Shown here in pieces: positions 46,177 through 56,000 of a stretch of DNA of 60,442 nucleotides. Position 1 is the stretch's first letter, and each line of letters opens with the position of its first letter. Made by a program: the position numbers and the translations under genes. Source of the DNA: JANNYA01 sp031422315 (GTDB lineage: Bacteria; Pseudomonadota; Gammaproteobacteria; Xanthomonadales; SZUA-5); NCBI GenBank assembly GCA_031422315.1, contig JANOQN010000075.1, forward strand, positions 1 through 60,442. Reading direction: 5' to 3'. The notes under the pieces are model-generated. The model ran no database searches. It saw only the letters and a program-made list of their open reading frames with translations, and was not told the DNA's origin.

Positions 46177-47268
46177 ATGACCCCATTTCTAAAACCACGC
46201 TTCACTGGCGGCCGCTTTGAGCGGCACGGGTTCCCTTTGGAGGTATTGAGGGATTTTGCTGCTTTTGAGCAGCTGTTGATTGAAGTGGCAAAACGTGAGT
46301 ACTTGCTGGATAACCAGCACCGTAAACGCTTGCCGCGCGGTTTTAGCGCTCAGTTTGACCTGCAACTAGCGGGTGTTGAAAAAGGCAGTGCCATAGCCGT
46401 TATCGCGCTTGTTGTCTCCGGCCTTTTTGAACCTGCCGACGCAACGTATTTGGCGCGCGCACGTGATCAGGTTATTGCGGCGATTGCATCTGCTAGCGCG
46501 GGGCTAGCGCAAGAACTGCCACCGGATTTGCTGCGTTATTTTGATGCCTTCGGGCGAAGTCTGCGAGCAGGCGAGCAGGTTTGGTTCGAGCGGGATCAAC
46601 TGGCGCCAGCGCGCTTTGATCCGGAGGTTCGTCAAACGCTGCTGCGCGCTTCCGCAGCGGAAGAGTGGAGCGAGGAAATGTCGCTGAAAGGCAGGGTCTC
46701 GGCAGTTGATGCAGCAGATGAAACATTCGAGCTTCATTTAAATAACGGCATGAAGCTGAGGGCTCCTTTGCGGGATCAATTTCGCAATGACTTGATGTTG
46801 GGTTTGAACGAGTACAAAAAAAAGCGTCAGGTCAGTGTGCGCGGTGTTGTTTGCCGCGACCGATCAGGCCGACTAAAAGCGTTTAGTGAGGTTGAAGAGA
46901 TAAATTTGCTCGATCCGTTGGATGTTGAGACTCGACTGGAAATGCTTGCGGAGTTGAAAGACGGCTGGTTAGATGGTGGCGGACAAGCGCTTGATGCCAA
47001 GGCCTTGCGCGAACTGGCTGGCGCTTTCGATGGTTTTTATGACTCACGTTTGGCTTTACCCTTTATCTATCCAACCGCAGAAGGCAATGTGCAAGCGGAG
47101 TGGACGCTACCCTCAGGCTGGGAAGTTTCTTTGGAGATTGAGCTGATCTCCAAAATGGCAGAGTTCCAAGCCGTCAAAGGCGATCAACTTATCGAACAGG
47201 TTTGGCAGCTTGCGTCTAATGGTGAAGGGTGGTCGAAATTGAACGCTGCAATGCTGGGCTTGGTATGA
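46177..47268 (+). CDS. conserved hypothetical protein, first gene of an unknown operon
   Basis: 363 residues from the ATG at 46177; the GTG at 46171 is also possible. The N-terminal half is helical (LLIEVAKREYLLDNQHRKRLPRGF). Near residues 165-230 a beta-rich domain reads LKGRVSAVDAADETFELHLNNGMKLRAP. The C-terminal part (LKDGWLDGGGQALDAKALRELAGAFDGFYDSRLALPFIYPTAEGNVQAEW) has a conserved look. No known catalytic motif was recognised. It overlaps the next gene by ATGA, so the two are translationally coupled. The pair also occurs elsewhere in my recollection of proteobacterial genomes, but no function was recalled. Confidence 0.7.
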   Translation: MTPFLKPRFTGGRFERHGFPLEVLRDFAAFEQLLIEVAKREYLLDNQHRKRLPRGFSAQFDLQLAGVEKGSAIAVIALVVSGLFEPADATYLARARDQVIAAIASASAGLAQELPPDLLRYFDAFGRSLRAGEQVWFERDQLAPARFDPEVRQTLLRASAAEEWSEEMSLKGRVSAVDAADETFELHLNNGMKLRAPLRDQFRNDLMLGLNEYKKKRQVSVRGVVCRDRSGRLKAFSEVEEINLLDPLDVETRLEMLAELKDGWLDGGGQALDAKALRELAGAFDGFYDSRLALPFIYPTAEGNVQAEWTLPSGWEVSLEIELISKMAEFQAVKGDQLIEQVWQLASNGEGWSKLNAAMLGLV

Positions 47269-47654
47269 GGCCCGAAACGTTGCTGCTTCGCCAGGTCAAT
47301 CCGAGCTTTGTTCAAAATGGTCGAGTGACCTCGCAAGTATTCAGGCCAACCCCCAAAGACTTAGAAATGCTCTCCGTTGATAACGGCGATCTGGTCACTG
47401 CCGAAGCATCTTTTTCTCGCTTCACGTCCACGCTCAACTGCAGATCAAAGGGCGTGTTGGCAGTATCGCAGCATGAATGTTCTGCGTGCTGCTTGAGTGT
47501 CATCGAAGATTGCGCGCCATACCCAGAGCATTGTTCGATCGACTTTCGCGCGGTTAGCAAATCGCAGACTGAAAAACATGCCAAATTTCTGCGCACAAAC
47601 GCGGAACAACGCGGTTGGCTTTTTATAGGCTCGAACGCTGGCGATGATCTTTGA
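47265..47654 (+). CDS. conserved hypothetical protein coupled to the preceding gene
   Basis: About 129 residues from the ATG at 47265, overlapping the previous stop. The first 55 residues (LLLRQVNPSFVQNGRVTSQVFRPTPKDLEMLSVDNGDLVTAEASF) form a strongly patterned segment seen in many unannotated proteobacterial proteins. Cysteines cluster at residues 65-90 (HECSACCLSV, DCAPYPEHC). No catalytic function can be assigned. With the upstream partner it forms a conserved pair that is a plausible two-gene system. Confidence 0.65.
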   Translation: MRPETLLLRQVNPSFVQNGRVTSQVFRPTPKDLEMLSVDNGDLVTAEASFSRFTSTLNCRSKGVLAVSQHECSACCLSVIEDCAPYPEHCSIDFRAVSKSQTEKHAKFLRTNAEQRGWLFIGSNAGDDL

Positions 47655-47668
47655 ATAGGCCCAATCCA

Positions 47669-47863
47669 ATGCCCATCCTTCACGCCACCGACGACGACGA
47701 AATCCTGAAAGAGCTGCGCGCAGTGCGCAAAGCAATTGTGCAAAAACATGATAATGATCTAGCGAAGATTTTGGCGGCAATGAATGCTAGATCGACATCG
47801 ATCGTACCGGTTTACTTGAAGCCAGTGGCGCGAAGAGCCGATGAGAAAGTAAGCAGACGTTAA
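47669..47863 (+). CDS. small hypothetical protein at the end of the operon
   Basis: 64 residues from the ATG at 47669, 14 bp after the preceding stop; a TTG at 47651 is the alternative. The protein is helical at the N-terminus (DDEILKELRAVRKAIVQKHDNDLAKILAAMNAR) with a basic C-terminus (KPVARRADEKVSRR). It resembles small acidic/basic partner proteins that accompany this two-gene unit elsewhere, although that is recollection. It could be an antitoxin-like or accessory protein. Confidence 0.5.
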   Translation: MPILHATDDDEILKELRAVRKAIVQKHDNDLAKILAAMNARSTSIVPVYLKPVARRADEKVSRR

Positions 47864-48137
47864 AAGCGTGAGTGACTCATCCTTGAAATTAGCCAGCAGA
47901 GTCTTATTAGGAAAAATTTCGCCAGCTTGGAAGCAACCAATGCTGGTGAAGATTTTTAATTTCTTCAGAATAAGTGGATTTCTCGCGCTGTTTGGCCTCC
48001 CGCGCTGTTGTCCGTGCATTATTTACCTGAAGCGGTAGCACGGGAGTTGGCGGCAGCGTTAAGGGGTAGGTTTCTTTGATAGCCGAATCGCTCCTTAACT
48101 TTGGAAAAATCATTATTTATTCTTTGGCTTAAACGGC

Positions 48138-48713
48138 ATGTTTAATTTTTTCAGGAAAAAGCCAATTGCGACATCCGATCCGTTTCGCAGAAAGCTACCG
48201 GAAGACGGGCGATCCTTCGCAGAATTTGCGGAAAATGAAGTTGCAATAAAAATTTGGCTGCCAGAACCGGTTGACAAACGGCTTCACGATTTTTGCGACT
48301 ATTTCTGCGAATCGCGGGCAAAACTTTTACGATCAATTTATTTCGTCTATCTTTATGGTCGCTATGATTTTGAAAGGATGCGACAAGAATCGCTAGGTCT
48401 TTTTGCTCGAAGTGAGGAGGTAAGGTTTTGCAAAAAAGTCGGTGAATCAGTAACACATCGTTCCGGGGCGGCTACCAATCCTGAACTCGGCAAAAATAAT
48501 GTGGACGTGAAGCTTTGGATGCCCATAAAGATGACCGCTGATCTGCAACGAATTGCAGACAATGCACAGATTCCGCTATCACAAGTTTTGCGCGAAGTTC
48601 TTATATCTGTACTGTTTGGACACGGCTACCTTGCCGGCCGCGCGCAATGGGACTTTAGCGGGCAGTGGAAATCGCCTGCAGATCCCGACTCTTCTTTTGA
48701 TTTAGAAAAATAA
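48138..48713 (+). CDS. protein with two ribbon-helix-helix-like repeats
   Basis: 191 residues. After a basic N-terminus (MFNFFRKKPI) two similar segments occur: VAIKIWLPEPVDKRLHDFC (about 35-53) and VDVKLWMPIKMTADLQRIA (about 122-140), each followed by a helix that ends in YLYGRYD or LFGHGYLAGR. The strand then two helices pattern matches ribbon-helix-helix DNA-binding units, so two RHH-like units may lie in one chain. The region is AT-rich compared with its surroundings. The gene 63 bp downstream may be its partner. Confidence 0.6.
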   Translation: MFNFFRKKPIATSDPFRRKLPEDGRSFAEFAENEVAIKIWLPEPVDKRLHDFCDYFCESRAKLLRSIYFVYLYGRYDFERMRQESLGLFARSEEVRFCKKVGESVTHRSGAATNPELGKNNVDVKLWMPIKMTADLQRIADNAQIPLSQVLREVLISVLFGHGYLAGRAQWDFSGQWKSPADPDSSFDLEK

Positions 48714-48776
48714 TAGGGGAATTTTTGCGGCTTTTACATGCCTCGTTAGAATTGCGGCACCAACTGGAGATTAGAT

Positions 48777-49313
48777 ATGGTTCCGCAGGACGAGGCAAAA
48801 CTTTATTCACTTTCGCCAGCGAAACTTCGTTGTTACGAAACCGAACGGTTCTTAGAGTTATTTATGAAAAGTTGTGGGCCTCCTCGTGACTCATACTTTG
48901 AGATGATTTGCTACTCAGATGCATTTTTGTTTGCCTTAATCTCCGTCGAGGAAATGGTGGATGCTAAGACTAAAAACAAACTGCGTGGCAAGCCTATTTT
49001 TCGGTTTCTTAAAGTTCTTCGGAACATAACGACACACCAGTCTATTTTGTCCATAACGCTGTCTGAAAGTAAATTCCCTTGTCCATTCGTCCGCCATGTT
49101 AAGGATTCAATCGAATCATCTGCTCGGCTGTGCTTCAAATTTGAATTGCTTCGCAAAATTTTCGATTTAATTGAAATAAAGCACCCGAAAAATAAAAACT
49201 CACTCAACGATGCACGCATTTTTGTGAATACATTAGAGGGCTTAGGAAAGCCTGTATTTCTTGAAAATGTCTTCGCTGATGGCCTTAATTGCGTCTCAGC
49301 AGCAATCACTTGA
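48777..49313 (+). CDS. hypothetical protein with a possible HEPN RX4H motif
   Basis: 178 residues. LRNITTHQ at about 81-88 contains R82-N83...H87, the R-(N)-x-x-x-H pattern used by HEPN ribonuclease domains. The surrounding helices (LFALISVEEMVDAKTKNKL before, ESSARLCFKFELLRKIFDL after) fit a four-helix bundle. No other known domain is visible. Genes with HEPN domains are often toxins or part of defence systems. It sits 63 bp after the RHH-like gene. The motif match alone is weak evidence. Confidence 0.55.
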   Translation: MVPQDEAKLYSLSPAKLRCYETERFLELFMKSCGPPRDSYFEMICYSDAFLFALISVEEMVDAKTKNKLRGKPIFRFLKVLRNITTHQSILSITLSESKFPCPFVRHVKDSIESSARLCFKFELLRKIFDLIEIKHPKNKNSLNDARIFVNTLEGLGKPVFLENVFADGLNCVSAAIT

Positions 49314-49364
49314 CAAAAACTTTTTTGTAATTTGCATGAAGCGTCAAATAATAAGGAAATTTTT

Positions 49365-49637
49365 ATGCTGTTGCCACTAACCGTTATGAGTTCAATCTGG
49401 ATTTTATCTTGGGTTATAAAAAAATCCTTGATAAAAAATTGCAGTATTTTTTTAGCGGGGCTCATCGCGCTTGTTCTTGCAACTGCAGGTGCATTTATTC
49501 AGGTATTTGTTGCAACATCTCTAAACGAACAATCCGGGCTACAGATCGATCCGACGATATATATCCGTGGTGCGTTTTTGACATTATTTATATCAACTTA
49601 TGTTGTGTATTCAACTCTGCGGGGCAACAGTACGTGA
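49365..49637 (+). CDS. small three-helix membrane protein
   Basis: 90 residues from the ATG at 49365, with AAGGAAA before it; the ORF start at 49332 is worse. Hydrophobic segments are at about 1-18, 26-49 and 64-84. There is no catalytic motif. It follows the possible HEPN gene by 51 bp and belongs to the same AT-rich stretch. It may be a membrane partner or an unrelated gene. Confidence 0.55.
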   Translation: MLLPLTVMSSIWILSWVIKKSLIKNCSIFLAGLIALVLATAGAFIQVFVATSLNEQSGLQIDPTIYIRGAFLTLFISTYVVYSTLRGNST

Positions 49638-49656
49638 GCTGCTCTCAATTTTATTT

Positions 49657-50085
49657 TCAGCTCAAAGAGCGTGTCGCCAGTCCAGCATCAAACGAGGTGC
49701 GTTGTGCCATTTCATTGGCATTATCGAATAATTCTTCCAATTCGACAACAACGCGCCAATAGCCTGAGCCTATGCCTTGGACGCGAGCAGTCCAATGATC
49801 TTTGTCGAGACGGAGTTTGGTAAGCGCCTTCGGCTCGATCGACTCAATTCTCCCACGCTTGGCCGAAAGCCATTCGCGCCCGGTAAAATCGACCAGCTCA
49901 ATATAATCACCCTCAGTTAAATTCGGCACATTGAAGGATTTCACGCCAATCAGTGGCATAAGCGGCCAGTTTGCACGTGCTGGCGCACTGCGAATCCGCT
50001 GGTTTCGGGATTTGATGCTGGTGTAGCGGGATGTGCGGATGCCACGGTGAATGTCCGCGCTTAGCAAAGTGTTATGAACGCCCAA
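49657..50085 (-). pseudogene. 3' remnant of an HUH (Y1) transposase, copy 3
   Basis: The frame encodes PLMPLIGVKSFNVPNLTEGDYIELVDFTGREWLSAKRGRI...LGLDKDHW-type segments. These match the C-terminal part of long REP-associated Y1 transposases (tyrosine transposase family). The N-terminal catalytic part with the HUH motif is absent. A 12-codon match to the same transposase's 5' end lies at 51017-51052, with the 268-residue membrane-protein gene in between. Confidence 0.75.
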
Positions 50086-50156
50086 TGCTGCGGAAGTTGG
50101 CTCGGTTGCAAGGGCGACCGCATAAAGAATTTATCGTCGTCAAAGCTTACGTTTTT

Positions 50157-50963
50157 CTATCGCTTTAGGCGGCATAGCGCTATATCCTCATCCGTCATTA
50201 CCGCTTTGTACTCACACGTTGGCTTTTTGCTTTCCTCGGTTTTGGCTGGAGTGTCTTTTTCATGCGACAGATCTAGATAAACAGAACCGTGATCTTGAGA
50301 TAGTGGTTGCTGCGTGTATGTTTCTCTTGGCTTTTCTTCCGCTTTTGTCGCAAAAGGATCGTAATCGACGGGGCTGAACGAGACACGCGGCCTACCAGCT
50401 AAAGCTTCACGTTCTTTTTCTAAGCGGGCTTCAAACGCAGTTTCTTTTTTTATTTCTACGCGCCACGCAACGCCAATAATAGGCACTAAAAAAACTAACA
50501 GAACAATCGTAATCAGTGGTGCCTTAGGTTTTCGAAAAGCCTTTGCAGTCGCTGCAAAGAAGATCGCTGCCATAGCCCAAAAATAGACTACGAGCGACCA
50601 TTCAGCTCTCAGGTCTATGTTCGTCTTTTTCATCACTATCCAAATTGGGGCGCTAAGCAATGCGCTCCAAACCAGAAAAACAATGATGCTGCCTATCTCT
50701 AATTTTGATGCACTTTTCTGCTCTGCGTTTTTAATGGTTGGGATTTCGTCGTAGTTTTCTAAGCTTTCTCGCGCAAGAGAAAACAGCATCCAATACGCAA
50801 AGCCACTAATAGCAAGGAAAATAAGCACCCCAAAAGCTACCCCTCCGCCTCCGCCCGAGCTAGACATAGCGCCTTCTTCGTCATACGTATCGTAGCGATC
50901 CGCAAAAACGAGCGCAGGCGTTAACACGCTAACTGCAATCGCAATCCACTTCTTGCTCATCAT
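50157..50963 (-). CDS. hypothetical membrane protein lying between transposase fragments
   Basis: 268 residues with a signal peptide (about 1-22, VFADR). After a Gly-rich linker (SSSGGGGG) there are four hydrophobic segments (about 42-64, 90-110, 124-142 and 150-167), then a soluble tail (about 170-268) rich in Glu and Lys. GGGAG lies 9 bases before the ATG. No family was recognised. It sits between a 5' and a 3' remnant of the same transposase on the same strand, as if carried or captured by it. Confidence 0.6.
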   Translation of the reverse strand: MMSKKWIAIAVSVLTPALVFADRYDTYDEEGAMSSSGGGGGVAFGVLIFLAISGFAYWMLFSLARESLENYDEIPTIKNAEQKSASKLEIGSIIVFLVWSALLSAPIWIVMKKTNIDLRAEWSLVVYFWAMAAIFFAATAKAFRKPKAPLITIVLLVFLVPIIGVAWRVEIKKETAFEARLEKEREALAGRPRVSFSPVDYDPFATKAEEKPRETYTQQPLSQDHGSVYLDLSHEKDTPAKTEESKKPTCEYKAVMTDEDIALCRLKR

Positions 50964-51016
50964 GGCATCTCCCGATCGGAATTTGGAGACTAAGCTTCGC
51001 GTCTCGAATTCTCAAG

Positions 51017-51052
51017 GGATTGGTCTACGAGTTGGCGGCGGGCTTGGGTCAT
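51017..51052 (-). pseudogene. 5' remnant of the same transposase, copy 3
   Basis: From the ATG at 51052 the minus strand reads MTQARRQLVDQS, matching MTQACRQLVDPS at 56603-56466. It then diverges. Only 12 codons remain. Confidence 0.6.
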
Positions 51053-51290
51053 TACGGTAGTTTCAACAGAAATGCTGTGGTTTTCAGTTGGTGATTTGCG
51101 CACTTCGATGTAGGCTAAATCTTAAAAAGGTGGTTGTCGGGGCTCACGCGTGTAAGCTTCTCGACAATAAAGGCTGCTCTCAGCAAAAACCATCATCAAT
51201 TTCTGAAAAAAGTAAAAACCAAACAGCAAAACATTTGATTGTATTGAGAACCTATCGAACCCAATTACCTTACTTAACGGATACGAAATT

Positions 51291-51869
51291 TTGGACAGGG
51301 TTAATGGCCGAAGCAGGCCCGCAGAGTCGAACAGGTCAACGAGTGAAGAAAAGAAAGAAAGAAATTCCGAAGATCAAGGGCGCGCTCAAAAGCGCACGGC
51401 TCAGATCCATACTCACTACGATAATCTCAAGGTAGCGCGTGATGCCCCACCAGAGGTTATCCGTGCAGCATACAGAACACTCTCGCAGAAATTTCACCCA
51501 GATCGAAATCCCGGTAATTCCCAGGCTGCGAGGATTATGGCGATCATCAACATCTCATATGAGGTGTTGTCTGACCCCAACAAACGCCAAGAGCATGATT
51601 TGTGGGTTGCTCATCAAGTGCAACTATCGGCGCAACCGACTAAGCCGAGTATTCCGCCTCAGCCAATACAACAACAGGCACCACACTCGCCGCAAAAACC
51701 AAAAGCGGCCTCTGGCGGCGTATTCGCCCACATCCTCAGAAACTGGAATGTTTATGGAGTCGCAGCTTTCTTATTTTGGATTTGGGCGACTGACAAACCA
51801 AAAACACCTCCACCAGGCCCGAAGCCATATCAAGCCAGTCCGGCACCACCTGGATATTCTGCCCCATGA
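51291..51869 (+). CDS. J-domain (DnaJ-like) membrane protein
   Basis: 192 residues counted from a TTG at 51291; no ATG lies between there and the domain. The J-domain spans about 41-105 (HYDNLKVARDAPPEVIRAAYRTLSQKFHPD), with HPD at 69-71 and ISYEVLSDP. A Pro/Gln-rich linker follows, then one membrane segment (about 150-168) and a Pro-rich end. It probably recruits Hsp70 to a membrane. The N-terminal 40 residues (EEKKERNSEDQ) look unstructured and may be mis-started. GGA lies 12 bases upstream of the TTG. Confidence 0.75.
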   Translation: MDRVNGRSRPAESNRSTSEEKKERNSEDQGRAQKRTAQIHTHYDNLKVARDAPPEVIRAAYRTLSQKFHPDRNPGNSQAARIMAIINISYEVLSDPNKRQEHDLWVAHQVQLSAQPTKPSIPPQPIQQQAPHSPQKPKAASGGVFAHILRNWNVYGVAAFLFWIWATDKPKTPPPGPKPYQASPAPPGYSAP

Positions 51870-52067
51870 GAAGCCACAGTTCCGGGCCATGAGCGACACT
51901 GCACGGGACTGCCACAGCACACGACAGCCATTTTTCGTTCTCAAAAACTCAAACGCTTTGAAATAGATAGTTTCCTAGCGTTATGACTTGAGCGAAGATT
52001 CATAATCGTTCTTAAAACCCAACAACCCCAGCCGCTATCGCGGCAAAATTAATACTGCAATGAACCC
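51870..52067. other. gene-free spacer
   Basis: About 200 bp between the J-domain gene and the transposase remnant on the opposite strand. No ORF, repeat or clear promoter was seen. Confidence 0.4.
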
Positions 52068-52873
52068 TTAAATCTTGCTCAAAATTCGCGCCAATCCAGT
52101 ACCCAATAACGTGCGCTGCGCCATTTCCTTAGCCTTATCGATCAGCTCTTCAAGTTCACCCACAACACGCCAATAACTAGAACCTATACCTTTGACGCGG
52201 GTAGTCCAATGATCTTTATCAAGCCCAAGTTTTCTAAGCGCTCGCGGCTCGGCGGCCTCAATTTTGCCGCGCTTGCCCGCATGGATTTCGCGGCCGGTAA
52301 AGTCAACCAAGTCGATATATTCGGCTTGTGTTAGCGTCGGCACGTTAAAAGATTTGACACCAATCAGAGGCATCAAAGGCTCGTTAGCCTTGCTTTGATC
52401 GCGCAGAACTTCAAGGTACCGCGCTTTGATGCTGGTGTATCGCGATGCGCTAATTCCTACTGCAATATTGGTGTTTGAATTGTGGTGAAAAAATCGAACA
52501 CGGTTTGCTGGCTCTGGGCTGGTTTGGGTCGACACTGTTTCCCCGCATTCCAAAATCTACCCGTGACTTTATCTTCTGCATTCGCCCTACGCGCAATCAG
52601 TTCGCTGAGCGATTTCATGAGCCACGACAGGTTAGTCAGGCGTGAGCGATATTCGGCTATCGACTTGGGGTTCTCGACAATCGCAGCAGCTTTCGGTGCG
52701 CAAAGCTCCGCAGTGTGCGCTGGGTAAAGCTTCACCCAGCGCTTGCGGTGTTCGAACGATTCGCTGGTGTATTCGCCCTAACCGCAAAGCCAAGAGCGGC
52801 GTACGCAACGATTAATTCAGTGAAAAGTGCCGGCGTGGCTTGGGTCTACGAGGTGGCTGAGGGCTTGAGTCAT
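52068..52873 (-). pseudogene. decayed HUH (Y1) transposase, copy 1
   Basis: From the ATG at 52873 the minus strand reads MTQALSHLVDPSH...INRCVRRSWLCG...GEYTSESFEHRKRW, with in-frame stops inside. It matches the start of REP-associated Y1 transposases (CVRR-LCG, EHRKQW). Then come SIAEYRSRLTNLSWLMKSLSELIARRANAEDKVTGRFW (middle part) and, in another frame, LMPLIGVKSFNVPTLTQAEYIDLVDFTGRE (C-terminal part). The catalytic HUH region is missing, so two internal deletions and at least one frameshift are present. The element is dead. Confidence 0.85.
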
Positions 52874-53065
52874 GCACTGAGTTTGGTGGTTTCGGGCGCG
52901 CAAAAAGATCGGCTAACGGCTTGGAATCGTGCAGGCTGATTGGGTGCGCTGCTTGAGCTTTTTTTCGCCTAAGGCACTTAACATTTACTCGTTTCCACGC
53001 AACTAGAGATTGCTTGACCGCTCTAAATAGGTGTGCAAATATGCACGCAAATTCAGGAGAATCAA

Positions 53066-56000
53066 ATGCGCTTTTGGCTATTTTGCATTATTGCAGCTGC
53101 TGCACCCGCTTTTGCGGAAATTTCTATTTTGAGTCAAACGCCATCGCTTTTCGCGCCCGGTGATGTGGTCCAAACGCGCTTTACTGTGGCGAATGACGAT
53201 GGTGCCGGCGAAGGCAGCGTATGGGTTGATGGGGAAATGCTTTGCCGCGCGCGCAGGCAAAATCAAACTTTAGTGTGCGATTGGCTGATTCCGCATGGCG
53301 GCCATCTGCCCTATCAGGTGCGATATCGGCGAAGCAGCAATGTAGTGCTTGTGGCAGCGCAGACCCTTTACAGCGCAAGTTTGAAACTCATACGTATCCA
53401 ACCAAATCAGCCGCAGGAAGGCCGAGCCGCGCTGTTTTTCAGCAAACTAGAAATACAAGACAGTCCACTTCGCCCGGCACCCACAGGGTTTATCGCGGTG
53501 TTGCGAAACGGCGTTGAAATATGCCGAAGTGCACTTCCTGGTCTCACTCGCTGCCAAGCTGCTGTCAATCTACCGGGAAGTGCGCAATATCAAGCGCGTT
53601 TTTCCGGCGACAGTAACTATCCAGCACTCGTAAGCCCTGTCGTAACGATGTACACACAGCATAAGGGCATCACAGAGCGTTTTTACCGAAACCCGATGCC
53701 GACATCGCAAGATATGACACCTGCGGCGCAAAGCACGCCATTGATTGCGCAGTGGGTGCCGACATTGAGAACAATTAGCCCTCGGGCGCAGCAAATTAAC
53801 AACGCTGGATCGCGGACAATCGCGGACTTTAGTGCAGGCAGCGCGTACTTCCCAAATTTTTCATCCAGAGCAATTCTTGGGCCGTTGTTTGAATCGGCGC
53901 ATATTGATACAGACTCGCCAGACCCGCAACAGGCGAGCAATTTCACAATTTCTACCGCAAATGGGGGAAACATCCCGGGCCAATCCGCCAACTTTTTACC
54001 CACGCTGGAGACGATTGTCGAGGAGCCGGTAAAAGCCTCAACTGATCCACAAATTATGCTTTACCCTAGCCGCGTTGGATTCGGGCTGTTTGAGCAACCC
54101 AAGCTCATCAGCGCAAACTTAGACGGCAGCTTGCATCCTGGCGGATTTGAATTACTGACACAAGCGCGCAATGTCGTGGCGTTTCGTGCGAAACAGCCTG
54201 GGTTTCTTGGCTCAAACCAAATCAACGATGTATTTTTCTGGCTTGCGGACTCCCCGCAGCTAGGATTGATCCGATTGCCGATGCCCGGCAAATTCGAGAT
54301 TGATATTTTGGGCCTTCGGCGCAATCCAACGCGCGTGCTTTTCACGACCAACGCACCCTTGCTAGCGGGTGATTTGAACACTACAAACGATTTGTATTCG
54401 CTGAGTGCCGAAGCCAACTCTGGGCAACTTCAGCGAGTGCTTCAGGATTTGCCAGAAGGCACGCAATATGCGCTTGCGCCAGATGGCTCAGTCGTTAGTA
54501 ACTTTGCTACGACGCTAAACTGGCACAAAAACGACGGAAGCTTGTCCAGTTTTACCATTGGGCAGGCAGGCCCAATGCGGATTGATCCATTGTTTAATGT
54601 GCATGTGGTTACAAGCGGACGGAACTCAATCAATTTACTAAGCGGAGTAACTACGCCCGCTTTTGCCGGTGCTTCAATCGATGATCAATTGCTTCAAGGC
54701 ATAAGCGTGACAGCCAATCGCGACGCCAGCTTCATGCTTCCATTGCGAAGCCTAAATAATTCTTCCCCAACGCTCATCACGCCCACAGGCAGAATTACCC
54801 TTCCTTTCGCATTGTCTGTATTTAGCCGCCCCTTACTCAGCGCAGACGGCGCATTCGTTTATTTTCAAAGCAACCAAGCCTTGGTTCCGGCTGATTTAGA
54901 CACCAAATTCGATATCTATCGCTGGCACAGACTGACGAACCAATTTGATCTGATAAGCAATCTTAGCTCGCAAACAGGGCTGGATACCGGTGCCGTACTG
55001 GGCTATCAAGAAGCTGAAGGCTATCTGGCCTATAATTTTCGAAACGAAACCACGCACTACCTTGCTAAGTTTAATCTGCGAGATCAAAGCACCACGCTCA
55101 GCGTTTTGCCAAACGACCCCGCTTGCGGCTTCGTGGTTCGCTCAGCGCATGCTCGGTTCGTACCGTTAAGGTGCCGCAATCAAAGCTTAGGCTTGAACGA
55201 TAGCTACCGAGTTGATTTGCAATCGGGCGCGGTGCAGCTAGTGACACCACCGACATTTGAATTTGGAAATGTTTATGGATTTTCCGCCGATGGTGAAGGC
55301 GTGCTTTATAGAGACCGACACAGTCCGGCGCTGTTCTGGCGCACGGCCAACACGAGGGAGATTCTAGCTGATGCGCATTATTTAGCAGTCCTAAGCCCCA
55401 ATAGCCGTTTTGCCATGTACTCAGACGCTTCTTTTTATTCAGACGGTGGTCAGTTCACCACCATAGTCAACGGGCCAATAACTTTAGTTGATTTGCTAAC
55501 CAAACAGCGGCAGTCCATACCCGATACCGGCGACTCGGAATTTGGATTTTCCCAAGATAGCTGCACCATTGTTTCAACAGGTAGTCGATTTGGTGGATTA
55601 ACCAAGCGAGTCAATCCGTTTTGCAAGCAAGCGAGCAACATCACCCTCATTCGCACATCGCCCGCGCAGCCAAAATGGGGCGAGGAAGTTCGGTTCGATG
55701 TTCTCGTTGATCATAAAAGCGCAGAGCCTACGCGAGCACCCTCTGGCATCGTGCGGGTGCAAGTCGGCAGTTCACATTGCGATGTCAGCTTAGCGCCGCA
55801 GGGAAGTTTTGGCTTTGGCCGCTGCACTTTGGTAATGGCAAGTGAGGAAGATATTGAGCCCAATTTTTTCGTTCCAAGCCGCATCGCGCTTCGCTATTTT
55901 GGCGACGAAAATTTCGGTTGGAGCGAAAAGGCAGCGTCAATTGAACCCTCGCAAAAACCGCTCAGTTTAACGATGCAGCTGAAATCGGTCGACACCGACA

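Noticed and set aside
51088..51435. 115-codon plus-strand ORF upstream of the J-domain gene
   Set aside because: It overlaps the J-domain frame and has no recognisable sequence pattern; it may only mark where the J-domain gene's original 5' end was lost.
52715..52939. Plus-strand ORF with AWVYEVAEGLSHAL, similar to one at 56478-56669
   Set aside because: The similarity is explained by minus-strand transposase 5' fragments (MTQA...CVRRSWLCG...EHRKR) shared by both places.
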